From Clostridia bacterium (GTDB taxonomy: Bacteria; Bacillota; Clostridia; Oscillospirales; Acutalibacteraceae), in the NCBI GenBank assembly GCA_017475765.1, contig JAFVEY010000051.1:1-64000 (forward strand): a stretch of DNA of 64,000 bases, given 5' to 3'. Below the pieces are notes generated by a model. It was given only the letters and a program-made list of their open reading frames with translations, was not told the DNA's origin and ran no database searches. This document shows, one piece after another, positions 57,311 to 64,000 of the stretch. The first letter of the stretch is position 1, and each line of letters opens with the position of its first letter. The position numbers were made by a program, and so were the translations under genes.

Positions 57311-58060
57311 TCAGGCACTTTCAGAAGTCATAAAAGGTATATCGACAACGGAAGAGGCTTTTTCTGCCCATCCGACAAGCTCATTGACAGCTGTTCTTGT
57401 AATAGCGGTATTTTCCTTAAGCTCCTCGATATCCTCACGCATTTCTTCAATATTGCCCTGCATACTTTCGACCTTTTCCTGAAGCACAAAGACATCGTCC
57501 TTCAATTTAGCAACAGCGACCTTAAGCTGCTCTACATCGGTCTTGAGTCCGGAAACCTCATCCTTAAGCTGAGCTACATCCACCTTAATTTCAGCGACCT
57601 CATCCTTAAGCTGAGCTACATCGGTCTTGAGTCCGGAAACCTCATCCTTAAGCTGAGCTACATCCACCTTAATTTCAGCGACCTCATCCTTAAGCTGAGC
57701 TACATCGGTCTTAAGTTCAGCAATTTCCGTCTTGATCGGAGCAATTTCTTCTCTTACAACCTGCTTTACAATCGGTGTAACTTCCTCTTTGACAATCTGT
57801 CTGACAATCGGTGTAACTTCCTCTTTGACAATCTGCCTGACAATCGGTGTAACTTCCTCTTTGACAATCTGCCTGACAATCGGTGTAACTTCCTCTTTTA
57901 CAATCTGCCTGACAATCGGTGTAACTTCCTCTTTTACAATCTGCCTGACAATCGGTGTAACTTCCTCTTTTACAATCTGCCTGACAGCCGGAGTAACTTC
58001 CTCCTTTACGGCATCCTTCACAACACCTTTTATGGCCAGAAGCAATTCATTATTATCCAT
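57311..58060 (-). CDS. Coiled-coil protein made of tandem repeats, unknown function
   Basis: It has 249 residues, without a signal peptide or transmembrane helix. Residues about 17-105 consist of seven near-identical 12-residue units (VKEEVTPIVRQI) plus a degenerate eighth. Residues about 106-200 are heptad-like blocks (VAQLKDEVSGLKTD, VAQLKDEVAEIKVD) in a 28-residue period. The C-terminal part (QEKVESMQGNIEEMREDIEE) is also coiled coil. GGAGGTG precedes the ATG at 58060. It is probably a long rod or oligomeric filament; I do not recognise a partner. The plus-strand reading through the same bases is a by-product of the repeats. Confidence 0.75.
   Translation of the reverse strand: MDNNELLLAIKGVVKDAVKEEVTPAVRQIVKEEVTPIVRQIVKEEVTPIVRQIVKEEVTPIVRQIVKEEVTPIVRQIVKEEVTPIVRQIVKEEVTPIVKQVVREEIAPIKTEIAELKTDVAQLKDEVAEIKVDVAQLKDEVSGLKTDVAQLKDEVAEIKVDVAQLKDEVSGLKTDVEQLKVAVAKLKDDVFVLQEKVESMQGNIEEMREDIEELKENTAITRTAVNELVGWAEKASSVVDIPFMTSESA
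57533..57700. repeat. Two 84-bp tandem repeats inside the coiled-coil gene
   Basis: The block starting TACATCGGTCTTGAGTCCGG occurs at 57533 and again at 57617, and a third start at 57701 diverges soon after. The period is 84 bp (28 codons). Confidence 0.85.
57769..58020. repeat. Seven 36-bp tandem repeats inside the coiled-coil gene
   Basis: Units start at 57769, 57805, 57841, 57877, 57913, 57949 and 57985. The first six all start CAATCGGTGTAACTTCCTCT; the seventh has diverged (CAGCCGGAGT). Differences are mostly single bases such as TTTGACAATC against TTTTACAATC. Such identity points to recent duplication or gene conversion. Confidence 0.9.
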
Positions 58061-58104
58061 ATTTTCACCTCCGACATTTTATTCAAATATCTGTGTTGTT
58101 TACC

Positions 58105-58133
58105 ATTTTATCATCATTTCTCTCAAAATACAA
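58105..58133 (-). promoter_or_regulatory. Promoter of the coiled-coil repeat gene
   Basis: Minus strand: -35 TTGTAT (58128-58133), 17-bp spacer, -10 TAAAAT (58105-58110). An inverted repeat TTTCTCT / AGAGAAA (58117-58123 with 58133-58139) overlaps the -35 and could be an operator. Confidence 0.5.
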
Positions 58134-58189
58134 GAGAAAATATACACAAATACGTAAACTAAAGGCGAAAATCGGAAAAATTTGAAATA

Positions 58190-59575
58190 TCAGCTGATTC
58201 TGTTGCTGACAGCGTCTTCGGCAGCCTCCAGCACCTGTGCTGCAACCGGCACCGCCGCTCTGAAGCCGGAGTCCCCGTTTTCAACGATCACAGAAAATGC
58301 AAGAGGACAATCCTCATCCTTTGTAAAACCCGTTACCCAGGCATGAGCACTTTGTCCTTCCCCGACCTCTGCTGTGCCGGTTTTTGCACAAACATCAAGG
58401 GAATCCGAAAATGACGACTTTCCATAATAATTCAAAACGGTATAATCCATCATATTTTTCAGTTTATCGGCAGTTCCTTCACTCATCATTTGTCCGGCAG
58501 CGGTTGAATCGTTGCCCGTTGACACACCCGAAACCCCTGATTTGATCAGCTTAGGCATCACCGGGGTACCGCCGTTTGCAATCGCAGCCGAACGAATCGC
58601 CATATTGACAGGGGATTCAAGCACCGTATACTGTCCGACGCCTGACCATGCAAGTTCATTGTCTGTCGCCTTTGATACATCGTATGTGCTTTTTATCGTT
58701 TCTATTCCGTCAAATTTTATGGCGGTATTAAAGCCCATTTTTTCAGCCTGATCAGTCATTCTGTCCTTGCCGAGTTCAAAAGCAAGACGGGCAAAATAAC
58801 TGTTGCAGGAATACATTAGTGCTTCTTGGAAGTCAATATGTCCCGATGCCTCATAACAAATGATCTCCTTGCCCCCCACCATATCTGTTCCGGTGCAGTC
58901 ATATTCCCTTTTTTCAACCCCTTCGATATTTTCAAGCGCCGCTGCGGCTGTTACAAGCTTAAATGTTGATCCGGGAGGATAGGATGCTGAAACCGCCCTG
59001 TTGATATATGCTCCCTCATATTGATCATTTGTTTCGATATCGTCAGGCTTTTCTGCCGGGTCATAAGTCGGAGTGCTTACCATACATATTACCTCTCCGG
59101 TCTTATAATTGTATACGACAACCGCACCCCTTCTGTCACCGAGTGCCTGATATGCTGCCTTTTGTACGCTGCTGTCTATGGTCAGCGTGATATCCTTGCT
59201 TTCATTCACCATATCAGGCGATCCCAATCCCCAGATGAAATTATAGCCCGACAGCTCCGAGCGGTATAAGGTCTGGATCGCCGTTGCAATATTGACTCCG
59301 TCATCTCCGACCACATGAAGGCAGGCTTTTCTTATATCCTCATCATCATTGTAAATTCTTTTCCCGTCCTCACTTCTTGCCAGGACAATACCATTTCTGT
59401 CCAGTATCATTCCTGCATTCTCAAGACCGCTTTTATCGGAAAGGTGAGCATTCCAGGGAATAGACGACCACTCGGCGGAATGAACCGTAAGATTGACAAT
59501 AAAATATACCAGTCCGGCAAAAAAAGCCAATGTCATCATAAGCACCGGAAATGATCTTGCTCTTGTTTTTCTCAA
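58190..59575 (-). CDS. Penicillin-binding protein (transpeptidase, PbpA/FtsI type)
   Basis: Cross-links peptidoglycan outside the membrane. I choose the TTG at 59573-59575 (RKTRARSFPVLMM), 8 nt after AGGGGG; the GTG nine bases upstream overlaps that site. It has 461 residues: a short cytoplasmic start, one transmembrane helix, then a short N-terminal region and the transpeptidase domain. Motifs: PPGSTFKLV (active Ser), MYSCNSYFA (SxN) and CAKTGTAEV (KTG). The N-terminal dimerisation part is smaller than in classical PBP2. It lies 12 nt after the FHA-RodA gene, its likely glycosyltransferase partner. Confidence 0.92.
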   Translation of the reverse strand: MRKTRARSFPVLMMTLAFFAGLVYFIVNLTVHSAEWSSIPWNAHLSDKSGLENAGMILDRNGIVLARSEDGKRIYNDDEDIRKACLHVVGDDGVNIATAIQTLYRSELSGYNFIWGLGSPDMVNESKDITLTIDSSVQKAAYQALGDRRGAVVVYNYKTGEVICMVSTPTYDPAEKPDDIETNDQYEGAYINRAVSASYPPGSTFKLVTAAAALENIEGVEKREYDCTGTDMVGGKEIICYEASGHIDFQEALMYSCNSYFARLAFELGKDRMTDQAEKMGFNTAIKFDGIETIKSTYDVSKATDNELAWSGVGQYTVLESPVNMAIRSAAIANGGTPVMPKLIKSGVSGVSTGNDSTAAGQMMSEGTADKLKNMMDYTVLNYYGKSSFSDSLDVCAKTGTAEVGEGQSAHAWVTGFTKDEDCPLAFSVIVENGDSGFRAAVPVAAQVLEAAEDAVSNRIS

Positions 59576-59587
59576 GGTACACACCCC

Positions 59588-61303
59588 CTATATTTCAACA
59601 TAATCATCGTGATAGGTAACTTTTCTTTTCCTCTTTTTGATCTTAGCCTGTCTGAAGGAGTATGTCCTTTCATCGGCAGCTTTAATAAACGCAAGAAGTC
59701 CCCAGCACGCAGCCATACTGGAACCGCCGTAGCTTACAAAAGGAAGCGTTACTCCCGTAAGAGGAAGAATATCCACCACTCCAAAAATATTAAGCGCTGC
59801 CTGAAAAACAAGAAGTCCTGCCGCCGAGCAGGCTGCAATTGAATAAAAAGCCGACCGGCTTCTTGTTGTCACACCTCTTGCATAAAGCATGAATCCGCCT
59901 ATCACTACTGCTGTAAGGAGCGCCATGGCACAGCCGATCTCCTCGCACATAAGACCGAACACCAGATCGTTTTCGGAAGCAAAAAGATATTGCAGGCATC
60001 CCTTGGAAAGACCCACTCCGAACACGCCTCCGCTTGCAGAATACACAAGGGAATTTACCTGTTGATAACCCTTGTCGTCCGCAAATTCCCATACATGACC
60101 CCATGCGCTGAAACGGTCTGCTATATACGGCTTGATATTCAGCATCATCAATGCGCCCAGAACAGCCGCTGTTATCGCCAGCGCAACGGTTTTGACATCT
60201 CCTGACCGCATAAACGCAATAATAAGGAATGTAACAAAGAAAATCACAGCTGTTCCGAAATCGCTCATAAAAATAAGCAAGCCTACGCTTATTGCCGAAA
60301 CAGCAATAAATTCCGTCAGACTTTTTTTGGTTTGCAAAACATCCAGCGTGGAAGCACCTACAAATATATAGGCGATTTTTGCAAACTCGGAAGGCTGAAC
60401 GGAAAGCGGTCCCAGAACAATCCAGTTTTTTGCGCCGTTCTGAACACTTCCGAACACGATCGACGATGCCAGCAGCATCAAGGCAAAGACCGATATAGCG
60501 ATATGCCATTTCATCACTCTGTCGGGAATCTCAATAAACCATATCATAAAGTAATAGATGATGATCCCCAGCAACACAGCCGCAAGCTGTATGTATGCCT
60601 GTTTTTCATTATGTGCAGCCGCCATCATAATTCCTGTTCCGGAAAGGAGCAGCGCAAGCGCCTCCAGCTCAAAATTAGGTCTTTTAAAAACAGCTCTTGA
60701 TACTGTATAAAATACCCACATAAGCGCAATGAAGAGAACTGCCGGATAAACGGCTGTCATATTTTCCATATTGATGGCAGCCTGAACCGCAAGCAGCGAC
60801 ATATACAAAGTAACAAACGATAAAATGAGCGGCGAAGGAATATATTTTCTTTCCTTCACAGGCGTATGCTTTCCCTCGACATCGGCTGTCCGTCTGAGAA
60901 TCAGCGATGTTGCCCCACAGGTTATCACATCCCCGACAGCCACAGGGCAGCGACCCTCTGTTTTATTGCCATTCACAAAGACGCCCGCCTTTGAGCCTGT
61001 ATCGGTAACAAACCATCCCTCACTCCTTCTTAAAAGAACCGCATGATCTCTTGAAACGGTGGGATCATTTATTCTGATATCCGAGCTTCTGCTCCTTCCG
61101 ATAGAATTTTCCCAGTAAAGCACCGGATATGAAATGCCATCCTTTTTATTTTCGAGAACGATTAATGCCTGTTCTTCACGTCTGCTTTCTCTGAGAGAAA
61201 TAAAGCTCAGACTAACAATCAGCAAAGCAATCAAAGGTTCTATGATTCTGATACCGAAAGAGATCAATTCATTGATATCTCCAAAGCTTAACAAAGCCTT
61301 CAT
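59588..61303 (-). CDS. FHA domain fused to RodA/FtsW/SpoVE-family glycosyltransferase
   Basis: It has 571 residues. An N-terminal membrane helix (about 12-37) leads to an FHA domain (about 60-140) with IGRSRSSDIRINDPTVSRDH, which reads phosphothreonine. Then comes the SEDS polymerase with about ten transmembrane helices: VQPSEFAKIAYIFVGAS, the LIFMSDFGTAVIFFV block, and the C-terminal TGVTLPFVSYGGSSM signature. It polymerises lipid II glycan chains with the following PBP. The fusion suggests control by Ser/Thr kinases. The ATG at 61303 has GAAAGG almost adjacent; a TTG nine bases downstream is an alternative start. Confidence 0.92.
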   Translation of the reverse strand: MKALLSFGDINELISFGIRIIEPLIALLIVSLSFISLRESRREEQALIVLENKKDGISYPVLYWENSIGRSRSSDIRINDPTVSRDHAVLLRRSEGWFVTDTGSKAGVFVNGNKTEGRCPVAVGDVITCGATSLILRRTADVEGKHTPVKERKYIPSPLILSFVTLYMSLLAVQAAINMENMTAVYPAVLFIALMWVFYTVSRAVFKRPNFELEALALLLSGTGIMMAAAHNEKQAYIQLAAVLLGIIIYYFMIWFIEIPDRVMKWHIAISVFALMLLASSIVFGSVQNGAKNWIVLGPLSVQPSEFAKIAYIFVGASTLDVLQTKKSLTEFIAVSAISVGLLIFMSDFGTAVIFFVTFLIIAFMRSGDVKTVALAITAAVLGALMMLNIKPYIADRFSAWGHVWEFADDKGYQQVNSLVYSASGGVFGVGLSKGCLQYLFASENDLVFGLMCEEIGCAMALLTAVVIGGFMLYARGVTTRSRSAFYSIAACSAAGLLVFQAALNIFGVVDILPLTGVTLPFVSYGGSSMAACWGLLAFIKAADERTYSFRQAKIKKRKRKVTYHDDYVEI

Positions 61304-61326
61304 CCTTTCAATCCAAATTTCATATT

Positions 61327-61355
61327 ATCATATAACTGTTTTTCATCTATGTCAA
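61327..61355 (-). promoter_or_regulatory. Promoter of the FHA-RodA/PBP operon
   Basis: Minus strand: perfect -35 TTGACA (61350-61355), 17-bp spacer, -10 TATGAT (61327-61332); predicted start about 17 nt before the ATG, a very short leader. Confidence 0.7.
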
Positions 61356-61471
61356 GTTTTTTTCAAAATTCGTCAGAGCATGATACTTATAATAGTTCCT
61401 ATCAAGGCAGCCAATCCCTATTTCCGATTTGAGAATATGAATTTTTATTAATATAGTCAACGATACTGATT

Positions 61472-61639
61472 AATTCCTATTACAATTAGGGCTTTGAGTC
61501 TCACCTGCCGGCTCGGTCGGTGCTTCTGCTTCGCAGAGGTGTCCACTAGACACCCGCACCCCCAAACCCCACCAGGGCTTCTCGCCGTGGACCCCGCCAG
61601 GAGCTAAAGCCCCTGCACCCGAATGTTTTAATAGGAATT
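61472..61639. mobile_element. GC-rich element with terminal inverted repeats (MITE-like)
   Basis: A 168-bp block with perfect 11-bp inverted ends: AATTCCTATTA at 61472-61482 and TAATAGGAATT at 61629-61639. The interior is markedly GC-rich, in contrast to the very AT-rich flanks on both sides. It holds a palindrome GGTGTC-CACTA-GACACC (61538-61554), a TCTGC/GCAGA hairpin (61525-61537) and several direct GGGG/CCCC-type runs. There is no transposase gene and no sure target duplication. It looks like a dispersed intergenic repeat, but copies elsewhere cannot be checked here. The stretch 61356-61471 before it shows nothing else. Confidence 0.55.
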
Positions 61640-61685
61640 TTTTAATTTCGTTTACTATAACTATTTACAAAATCAAAAATAAAAG

Positions 61686-61721
61686 TATAATATAATTAGA
61701 ACATATAATATAATTAGAACA
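61686..61721. repeat. Perfect 18-bp tandem duplication
   Basis: TATAATATAATTAGAACA occurs at 61686-61703 and again at 61704-61721. Each copy contains TATAAT, and the pair lies upstream of the promoter of the L,D-transpeptidase-like gene. Confidence 0.8.
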
Positions 61722-61742
61722 TATTTTAAATACAATCAATGA

Positions 61743-61770
61743 TTGACATAAAACATAACAACAATATTAA
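61743..61770 (+). promoter_or_regulatory. Promoter of the L,D-transpeptidase-like gene
   Basis: -35 TTGACA (61743-61748), 16-bp spacer, -10 TATTAA (61765-61770), about 55 nt before the ATG at 61826. Confidence 0.5.
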
Positions 61771-61825
61771 TAGTGCAGCTCAAACAGATACTTTATGATT
61801 TCTGCTGCCGGAAAAGAGGTAAAAC

Positions 61826-62875
61826 ATGAAAAAACCTGCATTTATCATCACCGAAACAATTCTGTCACTTGTGCTGGCGGCATCTCTAGCATCCGCAGCA
61901 GTTCTGACGATCGATATCAAAACCAACGGAAGTATCCTTCCGCAGGAGATTTTCGGAACTCAGACAAGCAAAAAGGCAAATGCCAATCATCAGAACGAAC
62001 CCTCGAAGGCCGCTATTCAGGAAAGCTCAGAGAGCCGGGAGGTATCCGCACAGCAAAGCTCCGAAGCAGCAGAAAGCAAAATAGAAGAATCCGAAAAGCA
62101 GCCAAGCGAAGCATCAAAAGAAAACTCCCAAAAAGAAGAAAGCTCAGATCAGACTTCCCGAACCGAAGAATCCTCAAAAGTGGAAGAAAGCAAGCCGAAT
62201 TCTGCCGAAGAACAGAAACTTCAGCTGACCGAACCGAAGGATCTGAAAACCCAGCCAAAAGAGCTTACCAAATATATCAACGACTACGGCTACGACTATG
62301 ATTCTCTCGGATTTGACCATCTCATACTGGTTGCAACAGGTGAAAAGAGTACGGCAAAAATATACTGCTACCAGAAGTCGGCCAAGGGCTATTGGTGGAA
62401 TATTGCCGGTGACGGAACTGCTCTGACAGACAAGGGTTACATTGGAGAAAACGGAGCGGATTTCGACATACAACCCGACTCAAAAAAATCTCCTCTCGGC
62501 TTCTATTCTCTCGGAGAAGGCTTCTATATCGGCGACAAGCCTGACACCACCTATCCGCTGTTTGAAATCACAAACGATACATACTGGGTAGACGATACAA
62601 AATCCAAATTCTACAATCAGAAGGTAGAAGGCACCCAGAATAAGGACTGGTCAAGCGCAGAACACATGATATCGGCGGAAAAATCCTATAAATACGGTCT
62701 TGTTATTGATTTCAACACCTCCGAACCGGCGGATAAAAAGCTTGCTTCGGCAATATTCATGCACTGCGGAGATTCTCCGACAGACGGCTGTGTTGTTGTT
62801 CCCGAAAATACAATGAAAACCATTCTTGAATGGCTTGACAGCAAAAGCAACGCCTATATATTTATTACCCCCTGA
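61826..62875 (+). CDS. L,D-transpeptidase-like (YkuD) protein with long Ser/Glu/Lys linker
   Basis: It has 349 residues. An N-terminal hydrophobic segment (about 5-27) serves as signal or anchor. Residues about 48-140 are a low-complexity Ser/Glu/Lys/Gln stretch, probably a flexible reach through the wall. The C-terminal domain (about 155-349) ends in IFMHCGDSPTDGCVVV, matching the His..Cys catalytic motif of YkuD enzymes, with TDGC where SHGC is common. It probably makes 3-3 cross-links or ligates to peptidoglycan; activity is inferred. GAGGT precedes the ATG. Confidence 0.8.
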   Translation: MKKPAFIITETILSLVLAASLASAAVLTIDIKTNGSILPQEIFGTQTSKKANANHQNEPSKAAIQESSESREVSAQQSSEAAESKIEESEKQPSEASKENSQKEESSDQTSRTEESSKVEESKPNSAEEQKLQLTEPKDLKTQPKELTKYINDYGYDYDSLGFDHLILVATGEKSTAKIYCYQKSAKGYWWNIAGDGTALTDKGYIGENGADFDIQPDSKKSPLGFYSLGEGFYIGDKPDTTYPLFEITNDTYWVDDTKSKFYNQKVEGTQNKDWSSAEHMISAEKSYKYGLVIDFNTSEPADKKLASAIFMHCGDSPTDGCVVVPENTMKTILEWLDSKSNAYIFITP

Positions 62876-62896
62876 ATATCAAATCCATCATCAAAA

Positions 62897-62930
62897 TCAG
62901 CGGTCTTAGCTTCCATGCCAAGACCGCTGA
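62897..62930. terminator. Hairpin terminator between the L,D-transpeptidase-like gene and metG
   Basis: Perfect 11-bp stem (62897-62907 with 62920-62930), 12-nt loop. The T-tracts are short on both sides (TTTCATGTT and TTTTGATG), so its strength is uncertain. Its position between convergent genes supports the call. Confidence 0.65.
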
Positions 62931-62951
62931 TTTCATGTTAATCGTTTTTAA

Positions 62952-64000
62952 TTATCTTATTTTACTTCCGGGAGTAATTCCGTCAACGAAGATGACCTTT
63001 ATATTTTCGCCCTCATCAGCTGCCAGTATCATACCGTTGCTCTCAACACCGCAAAGAACAGCAGGCTTGAGGTTTGACACAACAATGACGCTTCTGCCGA
63101 CAAGCTCATCGGGTGTGTAGAATTTTGCAATTCCGCTTGCAACGATTCTGTCGGTACCCGATCCGTCATCAAGAGTCAGCTTCAAAAGCTTCTTTGCCTT
63201 TTTAATAGGCTCGCAGCCGATAATTTTTGCGACAGTCAGCTCTACCTTTGCAAAATCGTCAATGCTGATAACAGCAAGACCTTCTGGCTTTTCCTTTTTC
63301 TCCTCTGCCGGTTTTTGCTCCGGAGGCGTGATAAGTTTGTTAAGCTCGTCTATTTCCTTTTCCACATCTATTCTCGGAAATATGATATCTCCCTTGTGAA
63401 CTGTGACATTCTTCGGAAGAATACCGAATGAAGCAGTATTATCATAGCTGACATCACTTTCAGAAGCACCGATCTGCTCCCATACCTTCGGCATGGTTGT
63501 CGGCATAAAGGCGGAAAGAAGTGTGGAAACAATACGAATCGTATCAAGAAGATTATACAGCACCGTTGCAAGACGAATTTTTTTGCTTTCATCCTTGGCA
63601 AGTATCCACGGAGCTGTTTCGTCAATATATTTATTGGCACGGGAAACGACCTTGAATATCTCGGCAAGCGCATTATTCAGCTGTGTTTTGTCAAGATAGC
63701 CGTCAACAATATCTGAAAGTCCGGTTGCCTGTGCGATAAGATCATCATCGAATTCTCCGGCTTCTCTTTCTTCGGGGAGAGTACCGGCGAAATATTTTTC
63801 AACCATTGCGACTGTTCTCGAAACAAGATTGCCCAGACCGTTGGCAAGATCGGTATTGATGCGGTTGATCATAATTTCATTCGAGAAGGAGCTGTCCGAG
63901 CCGAGAGCCATTTCTCTCATAATATGGTAGCGTATGGCATCTGCACCGTAACGCTCGCCGAGCATAAACGGATCCACCACATTGCCCAGAGATTTTCCCA
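62952..64000 (-). CDS. metG: Methionyl-tRNA synthetase, C-terminal part (cut by window edge)
   Basis: Charges tRNA-Met. The readable 349 residues begin just inside the KMSKS-type loop (GKSLGNVVDPF; the earlier part is beyond 64000). They continue through the anticodon-binding helical bundle (YHIMREMALGSDSSFSNEIM) and end in a tRNA-binding domain of the Trbp111/EMAP type (KVELTVAKIIGCEPIKKAKK, then NLKPAVLCGVESNGMILA). The fused C-terminal domain is the dimerising form common in Firmicutes. An internal GTG at 63980 is not the real start. Confidence 0.95.
   Translation of the reverse strand, partial: GKSLGNVVDPFMLGERYGADAIRYHIMREMALGSDSSFSNEIMINRINTDLANGLGNLVSRTVAMVEKYFAGTLPEEREAGEFDDDLIAQATGLSDIVDGYLDKTQLNNALAEIFKVVSRANKYIDETAPWILAKDESKKIRLATVLYNLLDTIRIVSTLLSAFMPTTMPKVWEQIGASESDVSYDNTASFGILPKNVTVHKGDIIFPRIDVEKEIDELNKLITPPEQKPAEEKKEKPEGLAVISIDDFAKVELTVAKIIGCEPIKKAKKLLKLTLDDGSGTDRIVASGIAKFYTPDELVGRSVIVVSNLKPAVLCGVESNGMILAADEGENIKVIFVDGITPGSKIR

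Noticed and set aside
57769..58020. Regularly spaced repeats suggestive of a CRISPR array
   Set aside because: Units are directly adjacent 36-mers without spacers, are in frame and encode a repeated peptide.
57284..58162. Long plus-strand open frame of 292 codons opposite the coiled-coil gene
   Set aside because: It is the reverse reading of the tandem repeats (period divisible by three keeps all frames open). The minus-strand frame has a ribosome binding site, a promoter and a sensible amphipathic protein.
59790..60509. Minus-strand open frame of 239 codons within the FHA-RodA gene
   Set aside because: Shifted frame giving a Cys/Arg-rich product; the RodA frame is continuous and has all family signatures.
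61489..61625. GC-rich block considered as a structural RNA or tRNA gene
   Set aside because: No cloverleaf or known RNA core found; perfect inverted ends fit a repeat element better.
61795..62301. Plus-strand open frame overlapping the start of the L,D-transpeptidase-like gene
   Set aside because: Shifted reading of the low-complexity linker; the real gene has a signal sequence and a catalytic domain.

Overview
The window reads as a chromosomal segment of a Gram-positive Clostridia bacterium, most likely of the Ruminococcus / Oscillospiraceae type. The grounds are strong AGGAGG-type ribosome binding sites, frequent TTG starts, low-GC spacers, a KOW-domain gene between map and infA, paired GlgC/GlgD subunits, a DUF1934-argS pair, and an acc/fab operon of clostridial layout. 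This placement is inference from gene content; no rRNA gene lies in the window. I found no tRNA, rRNA, CRISPR array, prophage or transposase gene.

Layout. 1-715: start of pyruvate phosphate dikinase (runs off the left edge). 960-1625: a CpXC zinc protein with its own promoter. 1782-17264: one uninterrupted minus-strand S10-spc-alpha ribosomal cluster from rpsJ to rplQ, including secY, adk, map, a KOW protein, infA, rpmJ and rpoA. It is preceded by a promoter and a structured leader of about 310 nt, and closed by a strong terminator. 17866-24575: glycogen synthesis (glgB-glgC-glgD-glgA, one promoter) followed, past a terminator, by a SUFU-domain gene. 24824-26866: a secreted, membrane-anchored NlpC/P60-like wall protein with a Pro-Glu linker and four peptidoglycan-binding repeats. 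27241-32700 (+): ddl-murI-DUF1934-argS-MetH-like protein-small membrane protein. 32790-35939: secreted, membrane-anchored type I pullulanase. 36088-41500: AI-2E-type exporter, then trmL, an ABC-F ATPase, a HEPN-like/CBS protein and mnmA. 41584-50211: Uma2-type nuclease fold protein and the fatty acid operon fabH-fabD-fabG-fabF-accB-fabZ-accC-accD-accA. 50367-51762: a Nudix hydrolase and a two-helix membrane protein. 51809-57144: aroB, tyrA, lgt and two M16-type peptidase-like proteins. 57311-62875: a repeat-rich coiled-coil protein, a penicillin-binding protein paired with an FHA-RodA fusion, a GC-rich element with terminal inverted repeats, and an L,D-transpeptidase-like protein. 62952-64000: C-terminal part of metG.

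How the genes fit together. Three themes dominate: translation (ribosomal cluster, argS, metG, trmL, mnmA, ABC-F), cell envelope construction (ddl, murI, RodA/PBP, L,D-transpeptidase, NlpC protein, lgt, fatty acids) and storage or dietary alpha-glucan metabolism (glg operon and exported pullulanase).

No complete new defence or mobile system is visible. The observations most worth following are: the rpsJ leader with an intrinsic terminator inside it; a hairpin that separates the tyrA Shine-Dalgarno sequence from its start codon; a HEPN-like motif fused to CBS domains and translationally coupled between an ABC-F factor and a tRNA thiolase; a MetH-like protein lacking the usual zinc-binding signatures; a lysine-rich tail on GlgB; a 168-bp GC-rich element with perfect 11-bp inverted ends; an ABC-F protein with an altered second P-loop; and a coiled-coil gene built of near-identical tandem repeats.
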